64,000 nt of DNA from Paraburkholderia nodosa DSM 21604. GTDB taxonomy: Bacteria > Pseudomonadota > Gammaproteobacteria > Burkholderiales > Burkholderiaceae. The notes under the pieces are model-generated. The model had not been told where the DNA came from and ran no database searches. It was given only the letters and a program-made list of their open reading frames with translations. Shown one piece after another: positions 42,224 to 51,084 of this stretch. Where the stretch lies: NCBI RefSeq assembly GCF_000519185.1, contig NZ_JAFA01000043.1:1-64000 (forward strand). Reading direction: 5' to 3'. The number at the start of each line of letters is the position of its first letter. The first letter of the stretch is position 1. The translations under genes and the position numbers were made by a program.

Positions 42224-43204
42224 ATGGCGAAAGCAGTGCGCTTCCACGAAACCGGCGGTCCCGAAGTCTTGCGCTACGAGAGCGTCGAAGTGGGCGACCC
42301 CGGCCCCGGACAGGTCCGCCTGCGCCATGAGGCCGTCGGCCTGAATTTCGCGGATACCTACTTCCGCTCCGGCCTGTACCCCGTTCCGCTGCCTGCTGGC
42401 ATGGGCGTGGAAGCCGCAGGCGTGGTCGAGGCCGTGGGTCCCGAAGTGAGCAACGTCGCGGTGGGCGACCGCGTGACCTACACCGGCTTCATCAACACGC
42501 TCGGCGCGTACAGCACCGAACGCCTGATTCCGGCGGCCCCGCTCATCAAGCTGCCCGACGCGATTACGTGCGAAACGGCGGCCGGCATGACCATGCGAGG
42601 CCTCACGTCGTCGTACCTCATGCGCCGCATTCACGACTTTAAGGCCGGCGACACGATACTGCTGCACGCAGCGGCAGGCGGTGTCGGTCTGATCGTCTCG
42701 CAGTGGGCGAAGCTGCTGGGCCTCACGGTGATCGGCACGGTGTCGAACGAGGCGAAGGGCGAAGTGGCGCGCGCGCATGGCTGCGACCACATCATTTACT
42801 ACGGCCGCGAAGATGTCGCGAAGCGCGTGCGCGAACTGACGAACGGCGTGGGCGTGAACGTGGTGTTCGACAGCGTGGGCAAGGATACCTTCGAGGCGTC
42901 GCTCGACTCGCTCAAGCGCCGCGGCCTGATGGTTTGTGTCGGCACGGCTTCCGGTCCGATTCCGCCGTTCAATCCGCAGATCCTCGCGATGAAGGGCTCG
43001 CTCTATCTCACGCGCCCGGCGCTCGCGGACTATATCGCCGATCCCGCGGAGAAGAACGAGCTTGCCGGCGAGCTTTTCGGGCATGTCGCCGCAGGCCGCA
43101 TCAAGATCGAACTGAACCAGCGTTACGCGCTGGAAGACGCGGTGCAGGCGCATCGCGACCTCGAAGCACGCAAGACGACGGGGTCGTCGGTCTTCGTCAT
43201 CTGA
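42224..43204 (+). CDS. Zinc-independent quinone oxidoreductase (MDR family)
   Basis: This 326-residue protein is an NADPH:quinone reductase-type medium-chain dehydrogenase: VGLNFADTYFRSGLYP and GMGVEAAGVVEAVG in the catalytic domain, LHAAAGGVGLIVSQWAKLLG as the NADPH-binding turn. Zinc ligands are absent, which fits quinone oxidoreductases. TAGGAG precedes the ATG at 42224. It is 10 bp upstream of the dioxygenase gene, so they are co-transcribed. Whether its natural substrate is a quinone or an enoyl intermediate of the pathway is open. Confidence 0.9.
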   Translation: MAKAVRFHETGGPEVLRYESVEVGDPGPGQVRLRHEAVGLNFADTYFRSGLYPVPLPAGMGVEAAGVVEAVGPEVSNVAVGDRVTYTGFINTLGAYSTERLIPAAPLIKLPDAITCETAAGMTMRGLTSSYLMRRIHDFKAGDTILLHAAAGGVGLIVSQWAKLLGLTVIGTVSNEAKGEVARAHGCDHIIYYGREDVAKRVRELTNGVGVNVVFDSVGKDTFEASLDSLKRRGLMVCVGTASGPIPPFNPQILAMKGSLYLTRPALADYIADPAEKNELAGELFGHVAAGRIKIELNQRYALEDAVQAHRDLEARKTTGSSVFVI

Positions 43205-43214
43205 GGAGCAGAGC

Positions 43215-44063
43215 ATGAAAGTCGAACAACTGACTTATGCCATCGGCGCGGAACTGACCGGCGTGAATCTCGCCGATGCCGTTCACGACGACGGGCTCTT
43301 TGCCGAGATTCGCGCGGCGCTGCTCAAGCACCGCGTCCTGTTCCTGCGCGATCAGAACATCACGCGCACCGAACACGTGCAGTTTGCGCGCCGCTTCGGC
43401 GAGCTGGAGGACCATCCGGTTGCGGGCAGCGACCCTGACCATCCGGGCCTCGTGCGCATCTACAAGAATCCGGAACAGCCCAACGACCGTTACGAAAACG
43501 CGTGGCACGCGGACGCCACGTGGCGCGAGGCGCCGCAGTTCGGCGCGGTGCTGCGCTGTGTGGAATGCCCGCCCGTGGGCGGCGACACGATGTGGGCGAA
43601 CATGGTGCTCGCCTACGAGAAGCTGCCGGAACACGTGAAGGCGCAGATCGCCGGACTGTATGCGCGCCACAGCATCGAGGCGAGCTTCGGCGCAGCCATG
43701 CCGATCGAGAAGCGCCATGCCTTGAAGGCGCAGTTTCCCGATGCGGAACACCCGGTGGTGCGCACGCATCCGGAGACCGGCGAGAAGGTGCTGTTCGTAA
43801 GCGCATTCGCGACGCACTTCACGAACTATCACACGCCCGAGCGCGTGCGCTTCGGGCAGGACGCCAATCCGGGCGCGGGCGACCTGCTGCGCTATCTCGT
43901 GAGCCAGGCCTATATTCCGGAGTACCAGGTGCGCTGGCGCTGGAAGCCGAACAGCATCGCGATCTGGGACAACCGCAGCACCCAGCACTACGCGGTGATG
44001 GACTACCCGCCGTGCCACCGCAAGATGGAACGCGCCGGCATTATCGGCGACAAGCCGTACTGA
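43215..44063 (+). CDS. TauD/TfdA-family 2-oxoglutarate-dependent dioxygenase
   Basis: This 282-residue enzyme has the Fe(II) facial triad as WHADATW (H98, D100) and H258 in STQHYAVMDY, and an Arg after it (HRKMERAGI) for 2-oxoglutarate. Length and layout match TfdA/TauD dioxygenases, which hydroxylate ether, sulfonate or amine substrates to break C-O, C-S or C-N bonds. It sits between the quinone reductase and a small hydrolase, so it probably performs the first oxidative step on the island B substrate. Substrate cannot be read off. Confidence 0.92.
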   Translation: MKVEQLTYAIGAELTGVNLADAVHDDGLFAEIRAALLKHRVLFLRDQNITRTEHVQFARRFGELEDHPVAGSDPDHPGLVRIYKNPEQPNDRYENAWHADATWREAPQFGAVLRCVECPPVGGDTMWANMVLAYEKLPEHVKAQIAGLYARHSIEASFGAAMPIEKRHALKAQFPDAEHPVVRTHPETGEKVLFVSAFATHFTNYHTPERVRFGQDANPGAGDLLRYLVSQAYIPEYQVRWRWKPNSIAIWDNRSTQHYAVMDYPPCHRKMERAGIIGDKPY

Positions 44064-44085
44064 AGCGCGCTGGAGACCAAAAGAA

Positions 44086-44646
44086 ATGACGCTGAAGACC
44101 ACACCGACCATCCTGATGGTCCCGGGGTTGCGCGACCACGTGGCGGAGCACTGGCAAACGCTGCTGCAGCAAAAGCTGCCCAACGCGGCTTCGGTGCCGC
44201 CGCTCGAGCACGACAAGCTCAGCTGCGCAGCGCGCGTGGCCGCGCTCGACGCGGCGCTCGCGACGATCGACGGTCCCGTCATTCTCGTGGCGCATAGCGC
44301 GGGCGTGATGATCACGGTGCATTGGGCGCAGCAGCACAGCCGCAAGATTCACGGCGCGCTGCTCGCCGCGCCTGCCGACCTCGAAACGCCGCTGCCGCCG
44401 GGCTACCCGTCGTTCGATGCATTGGCCGGGAACGGCTGGAATCCGATTCCGCGCAAGCCGCTGCCGTTCCCGAGCATCGTGGGCGCAAGCCGCAACGATC
44501 CGCTCGCGCGCTTCGAGCGCGTGGAGGCCATGGCGAAGGAGTGGGGCAGCAGCCTCGTCGACCTGGGCGAAGTCGGCCATCTGAATCCCGCAGCGGGTTT
44601 TGGCGAATGGCCGATGGCGGAGATGCTGATTCATGAACTTGTCTGA
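44086..44646 (+). CDS. RBBP9/YdeN-type small alpha/beta hydrolase
   Basis: This 186-residue Ser hydrolase has ILMVPGLRDHVAEHWQ, typical of the RBBP9/YdeN family, with the nucleophile elbow AHSAG and the C-terminal His in GEVGHLNPAAGFGEW. It is shorter than ordinary esterases, as the family is. It overlaps the DsbA-like gene by 14 bp and lies 22 bp after the dioxygenase gene. It probably hydrolyses an ester or thioester within the pathway. Confidence 0.88.
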   Translation: MTLKTTPTILMVPGLRDHVAEHWQTLLQQKLPNAASVPPLEHDKLSCAARVAALDAALATIDGPVILVAHSAGVMITVHWAQQHSRKIHGALLAAPADLETPLPPGYPSFDALAGNGWNPIPRKPLPFPSIVGASRNDPLARFERVEAMAKEWGSSLVDLGEVGHLNPAAGFGEWPMAEMLIHELV

Positions 44647-45343
44647 TCAAAAGTGGGCGTCGCAGGCGAGTCGCGACGCGGGCGAACCGCCCGTGCTGAC
44701 GATCGAAGCGTTCTTCGACTTCATCTGCCCGTGGTGCCTGATCGGCAAGCGCAATCTGGACGAAGCCCTCGCGCGTTTCGCGAGTTCGCGGCCCGATGTG
44801 CGCGTGCGTGTCCAGTGGCGCTCGCATCAACTGCTGCCGTGGACGCCGCTCGAAGGTCTGCCGTATCAGGCGTTCTATCGCGATCGCCTGGGCAGCGCCG
44901 AAGCGGTCGCCGCACGGCGTGCGCAGGTGCAGCGCGCGGGGCGCGACGCGGGTGTCGAGTTCGCGTTCGAGCGCATCGAGGTGCTGCCGAACACCGGCGC
45001 CGCGCACGACCTCGTCACGTTTGCCGCTAGCCGCGGCACGCGCGAACAGAGCGCGGCGCTGATCGACCGCGTGCTCAAGGCCTACTTCATGGAAGGCCAG
45101 AACATCGGCGATTATGCGGTGCTCGAGCGCCTGGGGCTCGAATGCGGCCTCGACCGCGAGAGCCTGGCGGCGCACGTTGCCGCGTCGAAGCGCCTTGCGG
45201 ACCCGACCGGTCAGCGCGCGCCCTACGCCGACCCGCAGGTGAACGGCGTGCCGTATTTCGTGTTCAACACGGGTTATTCGCTCTCGGGCGTGTATTCGCC
45301 GGTGGCGATGGCCGGCACGATGGCGCTGGCGATCGAACACTGA
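44633..45343 (+). CDS. DsbA-family oxidoreductase (FrnE-like)
   Basis: This 236-residue thioredoxin-fold protein has CPWC in DFICPWCLIGKRNLDEAL, with the inserted helical domain of the FrnE/HCCA-isomerase-like branch and GVPYFVFN as the cis-Pro loop. No signal peptide is present, so it is cytoplasmic. It overlaps the hydrolase gene by 14 bp. FrnE-like proteins are dithiol oxidoreductases or isomerases in polyketide and aromatic degradation clusters; here a thiol-dependent isomerase step is conceivable. Confidence 0.88.
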   Translation: MNLSDQKWASQASRDAGEPPVLTIEAFFDFICPWCLIGKRNLDEALARFASSRPDVRVRVQWRSHQLLPWTPLEGLPYQAFYRDRLGSAEAVAARRAQVQRAGRDAGVEFAFERIEVLPNTGAAHDLVTFAASRGTREQSAALIDRVLKAYFMEGQNIGDYAVLERLGLECGLDRESLAAHVAASKRLADPTGQRAPYADPQVNGVPYFVFNTGYSLSGVYSPVAMAGTMALAIEH

Positions 45344-45374
45344 GGCGGACTGAAGGAAGTCGAGGGGAACAGGA

Positions 45375-45707
45375 ATGACACGTGAAGTACCGGTCGGCAT
45401 GGCCGACGACCTGGCGCCGGGCCAGCGCAAGCTGGTTTTCGTCGAAGGCCGCAGCATCGTTCTGTTCAATATCGAAGGACAGATGCACGCGATCGACAAT
45501 TCGTGCCCCCACAACGGCGCCTCGCTCGCGAGCGGCCCGCTCGAAGGATGCATGGTGCGCTGTCCGGCGCATGGACTGCGCTTCGACGTGCGTAGCGGCT
45601 GTATGCCGGGCGCGGGCGGACTGAAGCTCACGACATTTCCTGTGCGAGCCGTGAAAGGGAAGCTGCTGGTGAGTGTGATGGAAACACCGGCTTCCAGCCA
45701 GGCATAG
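45375..45707 (+). CDS. Rieske [2Fe-2S] ferredoxin
   Basis: This 110-residue protein is a single Rieske domain with both ligand pairs: CPHNGA (C44, H46) and CPAHGL (C63, H66). No signal peptide or membrane helix is present, so it is a soluble ferredoxin like those feeding oxygenases. It lies 31 bp after the DsbA-like gene and 59 bp before the ligase gene. As no Rieske oxygenase alpha subunit is in the island, its partner may be encoded elsewhere, or it may serve the quinone reductase. Confidence 0.9.
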   Translation: MTREVPVGMADDLAPGQRKLVFVEGRSIVLFNIEGQMHAIDNSCPHNGASLASGPLEGCMVRCPAHGLRFDVRSGCMPGAGGLKLTTFPVRAVKGKLLVSVMETPASSQA

Positions 45708-45766
45708 CCGCGCGGCATCGCATTCAAGAGCTGCACACGTATAAAAGTCAATTAGGATAGCAAACC

Positions 45767-47398
45767 ATGCAAGGTCTGATGATGGAGCAGCCGCTCCTGG
45801 TTGCTTCGCTGCTCAAGCACGCAGAACGCCATCACGGCGCGCGGGAAATCGTCTCGCGCCGCGTGGAAGGCGACATTCACCGCTACCGCTATCAGGATCT
45901 CGCGCAACGCGCGCGCCGCATGGCGAATGCGTTGTCGAGCCTCGTCATTGCGCCGGGCGAACGCGTGGCGACGCTGGCATGGAATGGCTACCGGCACATG
46001 GAGCTGTACTTCGCGGTATCGGGTTCGGGCGCCGTGCTCCATACGCTGAATCCGCGCCTGCATGCCGACCAGCTCGTGTACATCATCGAGCATGCGCAGG
46101 ACCGCGTGATCTTCTTCGATCTCACGTTCCTGCCGCTCATCGAAAGCGTCGCGTCACGCGTGACGACCCCGAAGTTCTTCATTGCCATGACCGGTCGCGC
46201 ACATATGCCGCGCAACCATCGCCTTGGATCGAGACTCCTCTGCTACGAGGACCTGATCGACAATCACAAGGACGATTTCGAATGGCCGTTGCTCGATGAA
46301 AACAGCGCCTCGTCGCTCTGCTATACGTCGGGCACGACCGGCAATCCGAAAGGCGTGCTCTATAGCCACCGCTCGACGCTGCTGCACACCTACGCGGCGG
46401 CGCTGCCCGACGCGCTGAACTGCTCGGCGCGCGACGCGATCCTGCCGGTGGTGCCGATGTTCCATGTGAATGCGTGGGGCCTGCCGTACATCGCCTGCAT
46501 GACAGGCGCGAAGCTCGTGTTTCCGGGCCCGGCTCTCGATGGCAAGTCGCTGTACCAACTGATCGAGGAAGAGCAGGTCACCGTGTCGGCTGGCGTTCCG
46601 ACTGTCTGGCAAGGGCTGCTTTCGCACGTCGAGTCGGTAGCGGGTTCGTTCTCCTCCATGCGCCGCACGGTTATCGGCGGCGCGCCGTGCCCGACCGCGA
46701 TGACCCAGGCGTTCCAGGAGCGCTATCACGTCGACGTGCTGCACGCGTGGGGCATGACGGAGCTGAGCCCGGTTGGCACGGTTTGCAGCTTCAAGGCGCA
46801 CCAGACCGGGCTGGCCGAAGACGAGCGCTATGCGCTGCAGGCGAAACAGGGGCGCGCGGTGTTCGGCATCGACATGAAGATCGTCGACGCCGCGGGCGAG
46901 GAACTGCCCTGGGACGGCAGCGCAGCGGGCGACCTGCAGGTGCGCGGCCACTGGGTCGCGAGCGACTACTTTGGCGGCGACTACGACTCGCCGCTGCAGG
47001 ACGGCTGGTTCCCGACCGGCGACGTGGCGAAGATCGATGCCGACGGTTTCATGCAGATCGTGGATCGCAGCAAGGACGTCATCAAGTCGGGCGGCGAGTG
47101 GATCAGTTCCGCCGACATTGAAAATGTCGCGAGCCTGCACCCCGAAGTCGCGACGGCGGTGTGCATTGCGGCGCGCCACCTGAAGTGGGACGAGCGGCCG
47201 CTCTTGCTGATCGTGAAGAAGCCGGGCAGCGCGCTCGAAGCGGACGATCTGCTCACGTTCTTCGACGGCCGCGTGGCGAAATGGTGGAAGCCCGATGCCG
47301 TGCTGTTCGTCGACGCCGTGCCGATCGGCGCGACGGGCAAGGTGCTCAAGAACCAGTTGCGCGATCAATACGGCGGCCACTACTTGCAAGCCGGTTAG
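45767..47398 (+). CDS. AMP-forming acyl-CoA ligase, island B
   Basis: This 543-residue enzyme is a full adenylate-forming acyl-CoA synthetase of the medium/long-chain type: YTSGTTGNPKGVLYS as the P-loop, HAWGMTELSPVG as A5, GWFPTGDVAKIDADG as A7, DRSKDVIKSGGEWIS as the hinge and GATGKVLKNQL with the catalytic Lys. It activates a carboxylic acid to its CoA thioester with ATP. AGGAT precedes the ATG. Island A keeps only the last quarter of the corresponding gene (6715-7101). A second ATG four codons in is possible. Confidence 0.94.
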   Translation: MQGLMMEQPLLVASLLKHAERHHGAREIVSRRVEGDIHRYRYQDLAQRARRMANALSSLVIAPGERVATLAWNGYRHMELYFAVSGSGAVLHTLNPRLHADQLVYIIEHAQDRVIFFDLTFLPLIESVASRVTTPKFFIAMTGRAHMPRNHRLGSRLLCYEDLIDNHKDDFEWPLLDENSASSLCYTSGTTGNPKGVLYSHRSTLLHTYAAALPDALNCSARDAILPVVPMFHVNAWGLPYIACMTGAKLVFPGPALDGKSLYQLIEEEQVTVSAGVPTVWQGLLSHVESVAGSFSSMRRTVIGGAPCPTAMTQAFQERYHVDVLHAWGMTELSPVGTVCSFKAHQTGLAEDERYALQAKQGRAVFGIDMKIVDAAGEELPWDGSAAGDLQVRGHWVASDYFGGDYDSPLQDGWFPTGDVAKIDADGFMQIVDRSKDVIKSGGEWISSADIENVASLHPEVATAVCIAARHLKWDERPLLLIVKKPGSALEADDLLTFFDGRVAKWWKPDAVLFVDAVPIGATGKVLKNQLRDQYGGHYLQAG

Positions 47399-47506
47399 GC
47401 CCCTGGTCACAGAGTTTCATTCAGGCAATACCCTTCAGGTAATCCCCATCAGGCAACAACAATAGGCGCCGGGACCACCCGGCAACCACACACACGGAGA
47501 GAGGCA

Positions 47507-48697
47507 ATGAAATTGAAGTTCGGCAGCGTGGCAGCGCTGGTCCTGTTCGCCAGCGCAGCGCATGCGCAATCGTCGGTCACGCTTTATGGCGTCGTGGACT
47601 CCGGTCTGCTCTACCAGAGCACGTCGGCGCAGCATGCCTTCGCGCCCAAGACAGTGGGCGGCAAACTATTCAACGGCAACGCGGGCTCTATTTTTGCGCT
47701 CAAGGACGGTGGCATCTACTCGAGCATCTTCGGTATGAAGGGCACGGAAGACCTTGGCGGCGGATACGCGGCGAACTTCAAGCTCCAGGGATCGTTCAAC
47801 AGCTCCACGGGGCAGACGGGACTGAACAGTTCAGCAACTGCGTCTGCGATGTTCAACCAGGTCACCACCGTTGGCGTGTCGGGCCCGTTCGGCAAGATCG
47901 ACTTCGGCCGCCAGTTTGCGCCGATGGCCTACGCGATGGCCGAAACGGACGTGCGCAATGCGCAGTACTTCGGCAGCACGCTGACTGCGTGGCTGACCAT
48001 GAACACGATGTCGGGCTGGGCGGGGAACAACACGAACGCGCAGATTGGCGCGCTCTATGACGACAATGCGATCGTCTACAATTCGCCGTCGTTTTACGGT
48101 CTTTCTACTGCACTTGAGTACGCGCCCGGCGGCGTGGCAGGGCAGCTCCAGGGCGGTACGCGCGAGTCGGCCATCCTCAAGTATTCGGGCTTTGGCCTGA
48201 ACGCTGATGCCGTCTACTACAACGGTCACGATGCGAACCCGTACGGGTACACGAACCCGCCGACTGCCACTCCGGCAACCGGCCTGAACAACAACCGCTT
48301 CGTCTATTTTGGCGCGAAATACACGTGGCACGGTTTCTCGGTCTCTGGCTCGTTCGCCAACGGCCGCAATCCGGCCAACACGAATGGCGTACCGAAGTCG
48401 CTGACTGTGTCCGGTGATTTCGACATGTGGACGGGCGGTCTTGGCTATCGCTTCTCGCCAGCGTTCGACGTCACCTCCGGCGTGTACTACCTGAAGGACA
48501 ACCGGAACAACGCAAACCAGTCGACCGCCTACGTCATCGGCGCCGACTACAGCCTCACGAGGCGCACGCAGGTTTATGCCCAGGCCGGTTATGTGTCCAA
48601 CCGCGGCCAGATGAACCAGGAGCTCATCTACGGGACGCCTGTAGCCCCGGGTCGCAACACCACGGCCGTCAACTTCGGCCTGCGCCATACCTTCTAA
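47507..48697 (+). CDS. Outer-membrane porin, island B
   Basis: This 396-residue trimeric porin has signal peptide ending AAHAQ, then SSVTLYGVVDSGLLYQS, the shared blocks ETDVRNAQYFGS and IGALYDDNA, and a C-terminal LRHTF. It is collinear with the island A porin and similar over its whole length. GGAGAGAGGC precedes the ATG at 47507. The gene lies 108 bp after the ligase and probably belongs to the same regulon; it would admit the substrate. Confidence 0.94.
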   Translation: MKLKFGSVAALVLFASAAHAQSSVTLYGVVDSGLLYQSTSAQHAFAPKTVGGKLFNGNAGSIFALKDGGIYSSIFGMKGTEDLGGGYAANFKLQGSFNSSTGQTGLNSSATASAMFNQVTTVGVSGPFGKIDFGRQFAPMAYAMAETDVRNAQYFGSTLTAWLTMNTMSGWAGNNTNAQIGALYDDNAIVYNSPSFYGLSTALEYAPGGVAGQLQGGTRESAILKYSGFGLNADAVYYNGHDANPYGYTNPPTATPATGLNNNRFVYFGAKYTWHGFSVSGSFANGRNPANTNGVPKSLTVSGDFDMWTGGLGYRFSPAFDVTSGVYYLKDNRNNANQSTAYVIGADYSLTRRTQVYAQAGYVSNRGQMNQELIYGTPVAPGRNTTAVNFGLRHTF

Positions 48698-48755
48698 GTC
48701 GCATCCGGTCGGATAACAACATTTCACGGAGCAGCAGTAACCACTGGAGTATGGA

Positions 48756-49124
48756 ATGAACACACTTACCAAGACCCTCAGTCTTGCACTCGTCACGCTG
48801 CTCGCCACGGCGTCCCTGAACGCGTCGGCCCAAGCCGAGGTCAGCGCGCCGAGCGCTACGGCTTCGGCGGCGAACAGCACCGCGGCACCCGCGACTCCCA
48901 GCAACACCAAGCTGCGGCGCGCGGTGTACGCGGCGCTCGCGAAGCACAAGGAAATTCACGGTGGCAGTATCGGCGTCACCGCCAGGAATGGGGCGATTAC
49001 GCTCAATGGCACGGTCACGGATGCGGCGCAGGTCGACAGAACCGCCGAGATCGCCAAGGGCGTTCCTGGCGTGACCTCGGTGACGAACAAGCTGACGGTT
49101 CAGAAACCTTTAGGCGGCATGTAA
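48756..49124 (+). CDS. Periplasmic BON-domain protein, island B
   Basis: This 122-residue protein has a signal peptide (to about residue 25, SAQA), an Ala/Ser/Thr linker and one BON domain ending PGVTSVTNKLTVQKPLGG. It is very similar in its last 50 residues to the island A BON protein, including the order porin-then-BON. The gene is 58 bp after the porin stop. A terminator 200 bp later would end the transcript. Confidence 0.85.
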   Translation: MNTLTKTLSLALVTLLATASLNASAQAEVSAPSATASAANSTAAPATPSNTKLRRAVYAALAKHKEIHGGSIGVTARNGAITLNGTVTDAAQVDRTAEIAKGVPGVTSVTNKLTVQKPLGGM

Positions 49125-49325
49125 GCCGCCACAAGAGGCGCGGAGTGCGACGAGGCCGGGAGTCCCCCTGGTCGCGCCGCGCTTCGCCCAGCAGCATAGA
49201 GGTGGAATCCAGTCGGCCTCTTGCTGTTACTCCGGACTGCTAATAACAATCCGGAGCGTCGATCAGGCTCGTGTGCAGGCGCGAGTCTGGAGGCGTGAGT
49301 TCGACGTTAGAGTCGGAGCGTTTTG

Positions 49326-49360
49326 TCGCCGTTTCGCGGGTGCGGAACGGCGATTTTTTT
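49326..49360 (+). terminator. Rho-independent terminator, plus strand
   Basis: TCGCCGTTTCGC (49326-49337) pairs with GCGGAACGGCGA (49342-49353; one T-G pair) and is followed by seven T. It reads in the plus direction, ending island B transcripts, and its T-tract overlaps the stop codon of the convergent DUF2182 gene. Confidence 0.75.
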
Positions 49361-50168
49361 ATGCAGCCACCGCCCGCACCACCATCACCACGCCCGCCGC
49401 AATCGCAGCCGCGCCAATCCCGCGTGCGACTCTTGCGCCACCCGGCATCCACCTCTCCGCCGCAATCGCCGCCGCGACCAACGCCATCGCAGGCCGATCC
49501 ATCACGCCCGCCGCAATCAGCGCCGCCATCAGATTTCCGCAGCAGTACAGGCAATGCTGGCCGAGCCTCAAGCCGTGTCGCAGCGCAGCCTGCACATCGA
49601 GCCGCGCATGCCAGCACGACGGCAAATTCCCGCAGCAAGCAAGCCATCGCGCTTTCCACGCGGAGAACTGCAACACGCCCGCAATCACGACGACAACACC
49701 TGCCACGGCTGGCGCGGTATGCGCCAATGCAGGCGCCTCCACCGCCAGCGCGGTCAGTTGCGTCCCCGCCGCGAACACGAGCACCCCAACCACGAGCCAC
49801 ACGAAGAAATACCCCGCCCCGGCCATTACGGTCATCCCACCCGCACGCGCCGCGCGTGCCTCGCCCACCGCCTCGAAATACCGCCACAATGCCGGCGCGA
49901 CCGCAGGCAGCATCATCGCGACCATCATCACATTCCACATGCCGGCAAACGATACGGCGGCGTCGAACCAGGTCCGACCACACATGGGTGTCCAGAGCGC
50001 GGACATCGTCCAGCCACCAGGCATTGGCGTGCCACCCATCGCCTGCATCGAAGCGCACCAGACGAACGTTGCCGCCGCGCTCGCCGCAACGACCAGCGAC
50101 GCAACGCCGAAGAAGATCGTGCGCGGCGTACCGCTGTGCCGCCGTACCGTCATGCCGACGTTATCCAT
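49359..50168 (-). CDS. DUF2182 integral membrane protein
   Basis: This 269-residue protein has about six to seven hydrophobic segments and the DUF2182 signatures WNVMMVAMMLPAVAPAL and CCGNLMAALIAAGVM with clustered Cys (LACCGNLPSCW, LYCC). The family is described as predicted metal-binding membrane protein; function is unproven. It lies 8 bp behind the DUF899 gene on the same strand, so the two are co-transcribed. In other bacteria it is often found with DUF1326-type genes. The frame extends far upstream but the ATG at 50168 begins the protein. Confidence 0.85.
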   Translation of the reverse strand: MDNVGMTVRRHSGTPRTIFFGVASLVVAASAAATFVWCASMQAMGGTPMPGGWTMSALWTPMCGRTWFDAAVSFAGMWNVMMVAMMLPAVAPALWRYFEAVGEARAARAGGMTVMAGAGYFFVWLVVGVLVFAAGTQLTALAVEAPALAHTAPAVAGVVVVIAGVLQFSAWKARWLACCGNLPSCWHARLDVQAALRHGLRLGQHCLYCCGNLMAALIAAGVMDRPAMALVAAAIAAERWMPGGARVARGIGAAAIAAGVVMVVRAVAA

Positions 50169-50176
50169 GATGTGCC

Positions 50177-50941
50177 TCAGCTTTGCGCGTACTCGTCGTG
50201 CCGGTGCCACCAGATGCCGGCCTCGTTGCGTCCCTTCGGCGCGCGGTCGAGCCACTGATACATGCCCCACACGCCATCCAGGCCGCGCGCATAGGTCGAG
50301 TACGTGTGATAGACGACGCCGTCCTCGAGCACGAATGCGCTGAGGCCCGGTCGGTCGCGCGTATAGGTTGCCGCGTCGGTGCCGCAGCTCGCCGCGAACT
50401 CGGCAACGGGCGCGGGCGGCGGATTCATGTCCATGGCGTGGCCGCTGCGCGCGTAGTTGTATTCGATGTCGCCCGCGCGCTGCTGCGCCGTGGTGAACGA
50501 CACGTTGAAATCGAAGTTGAAGTCGTTGCCGCTCGACGAGGCCCACGGGAAATGCCATCCCATACGCTTGCGGTAGCCCAGCAGCTTCGCGAGCGGCGCG
50601 CGCGACACCGCCATGAGCCGCACGTCGTGGTTCGCGAGATGCACGGCGATACCGTCGAAACCATCCGCAATCGACGAACACGACGGGCAGCCCGCCGCGT
50701 AATCCGGCCCGAACATGAAGTGATAAACGAGCAACTGCGAGCGCCCCTTGAAGAGATCGGCGAGCGTGGCGCCGCCCTCTTCGGTTTCGAAGCGATACGT
50801 CTTGTCGACACGTACCCACGGCAACGCCTGGCGTTGCTGCGCCAGTGCGTCGCCGCGGCGGGTGTGTTCTTTCTCGGCGGCGAGTAGTTCGATGCGTGCC
50901 GCAAGCCAGTCTTCGCGTGTTCCTGTGGTATGGGTTGCCAT
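50177..50941 (-). CDS. DUF899 thioredoxin-like protein
   Basis: This 254-residue protein is a DUF899 member: LAAEKEHTRRGDALAQQRQALPWV, then the thioredoxin-like CPSCSS after FMFGPDYAAG, and SYNARS-like region DFNFDFNVSF. The family is soluble and thought to be thiol-dependent but is not characterised. It is upstream of DUF2182 in an operon and divergent from the HTH gene at 51085 (144-bp gap), so that regulator could control both sides. Confidence 0.87.
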   Translation of the reverse strand: MATHTTGTREDWLAARIELLAAEKEHTRRGDALAQQRQALPWVRVDKTYRFETEEGGATLADLFKGRSQLLVYHFMFGPDYAAGCPSCSSIADGFDGIAVHLANHDVRLMAVSRAPLAKLLGYRKRMGWHFPWASSSGNDFNFDFNVSFTTAQQRAGDIEYNYARSGHAMDMNPPPAPVAEFAASCGTDAATYTRDRPGLSAFVLEDGVVYHTYSTYARGLDGVWGMYQWLDRAPKGRNEAGIWWHRHDEYAQS

Positions 50942-51084
50942 TGCCTGGTCCTCCTACGGATTCACTATGGTGGCGGCGCCCTGTGCGCATCGCCGTGCCG
51001 TTCGATCGATGATTCGTTTGATCGCCGTGTTAGATTAGGTCCGGACCGAGGAGGAGGGGGAGTGACAAGTGTGGCGGGATTCCC

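Noticed and set aside
49230..49256. CTCCGGA/TCCGGAG inverted repeat after the BON gene
   Set aside because: Short arms and a 13-base AT-rich loop with no T-tract; the terminator at 49326 is far stronger.
49271..50343. Several plus-strand frames rich in Ala, Pro and Thr
   Set aside because: Antisense to DUF2182 and DUF899.
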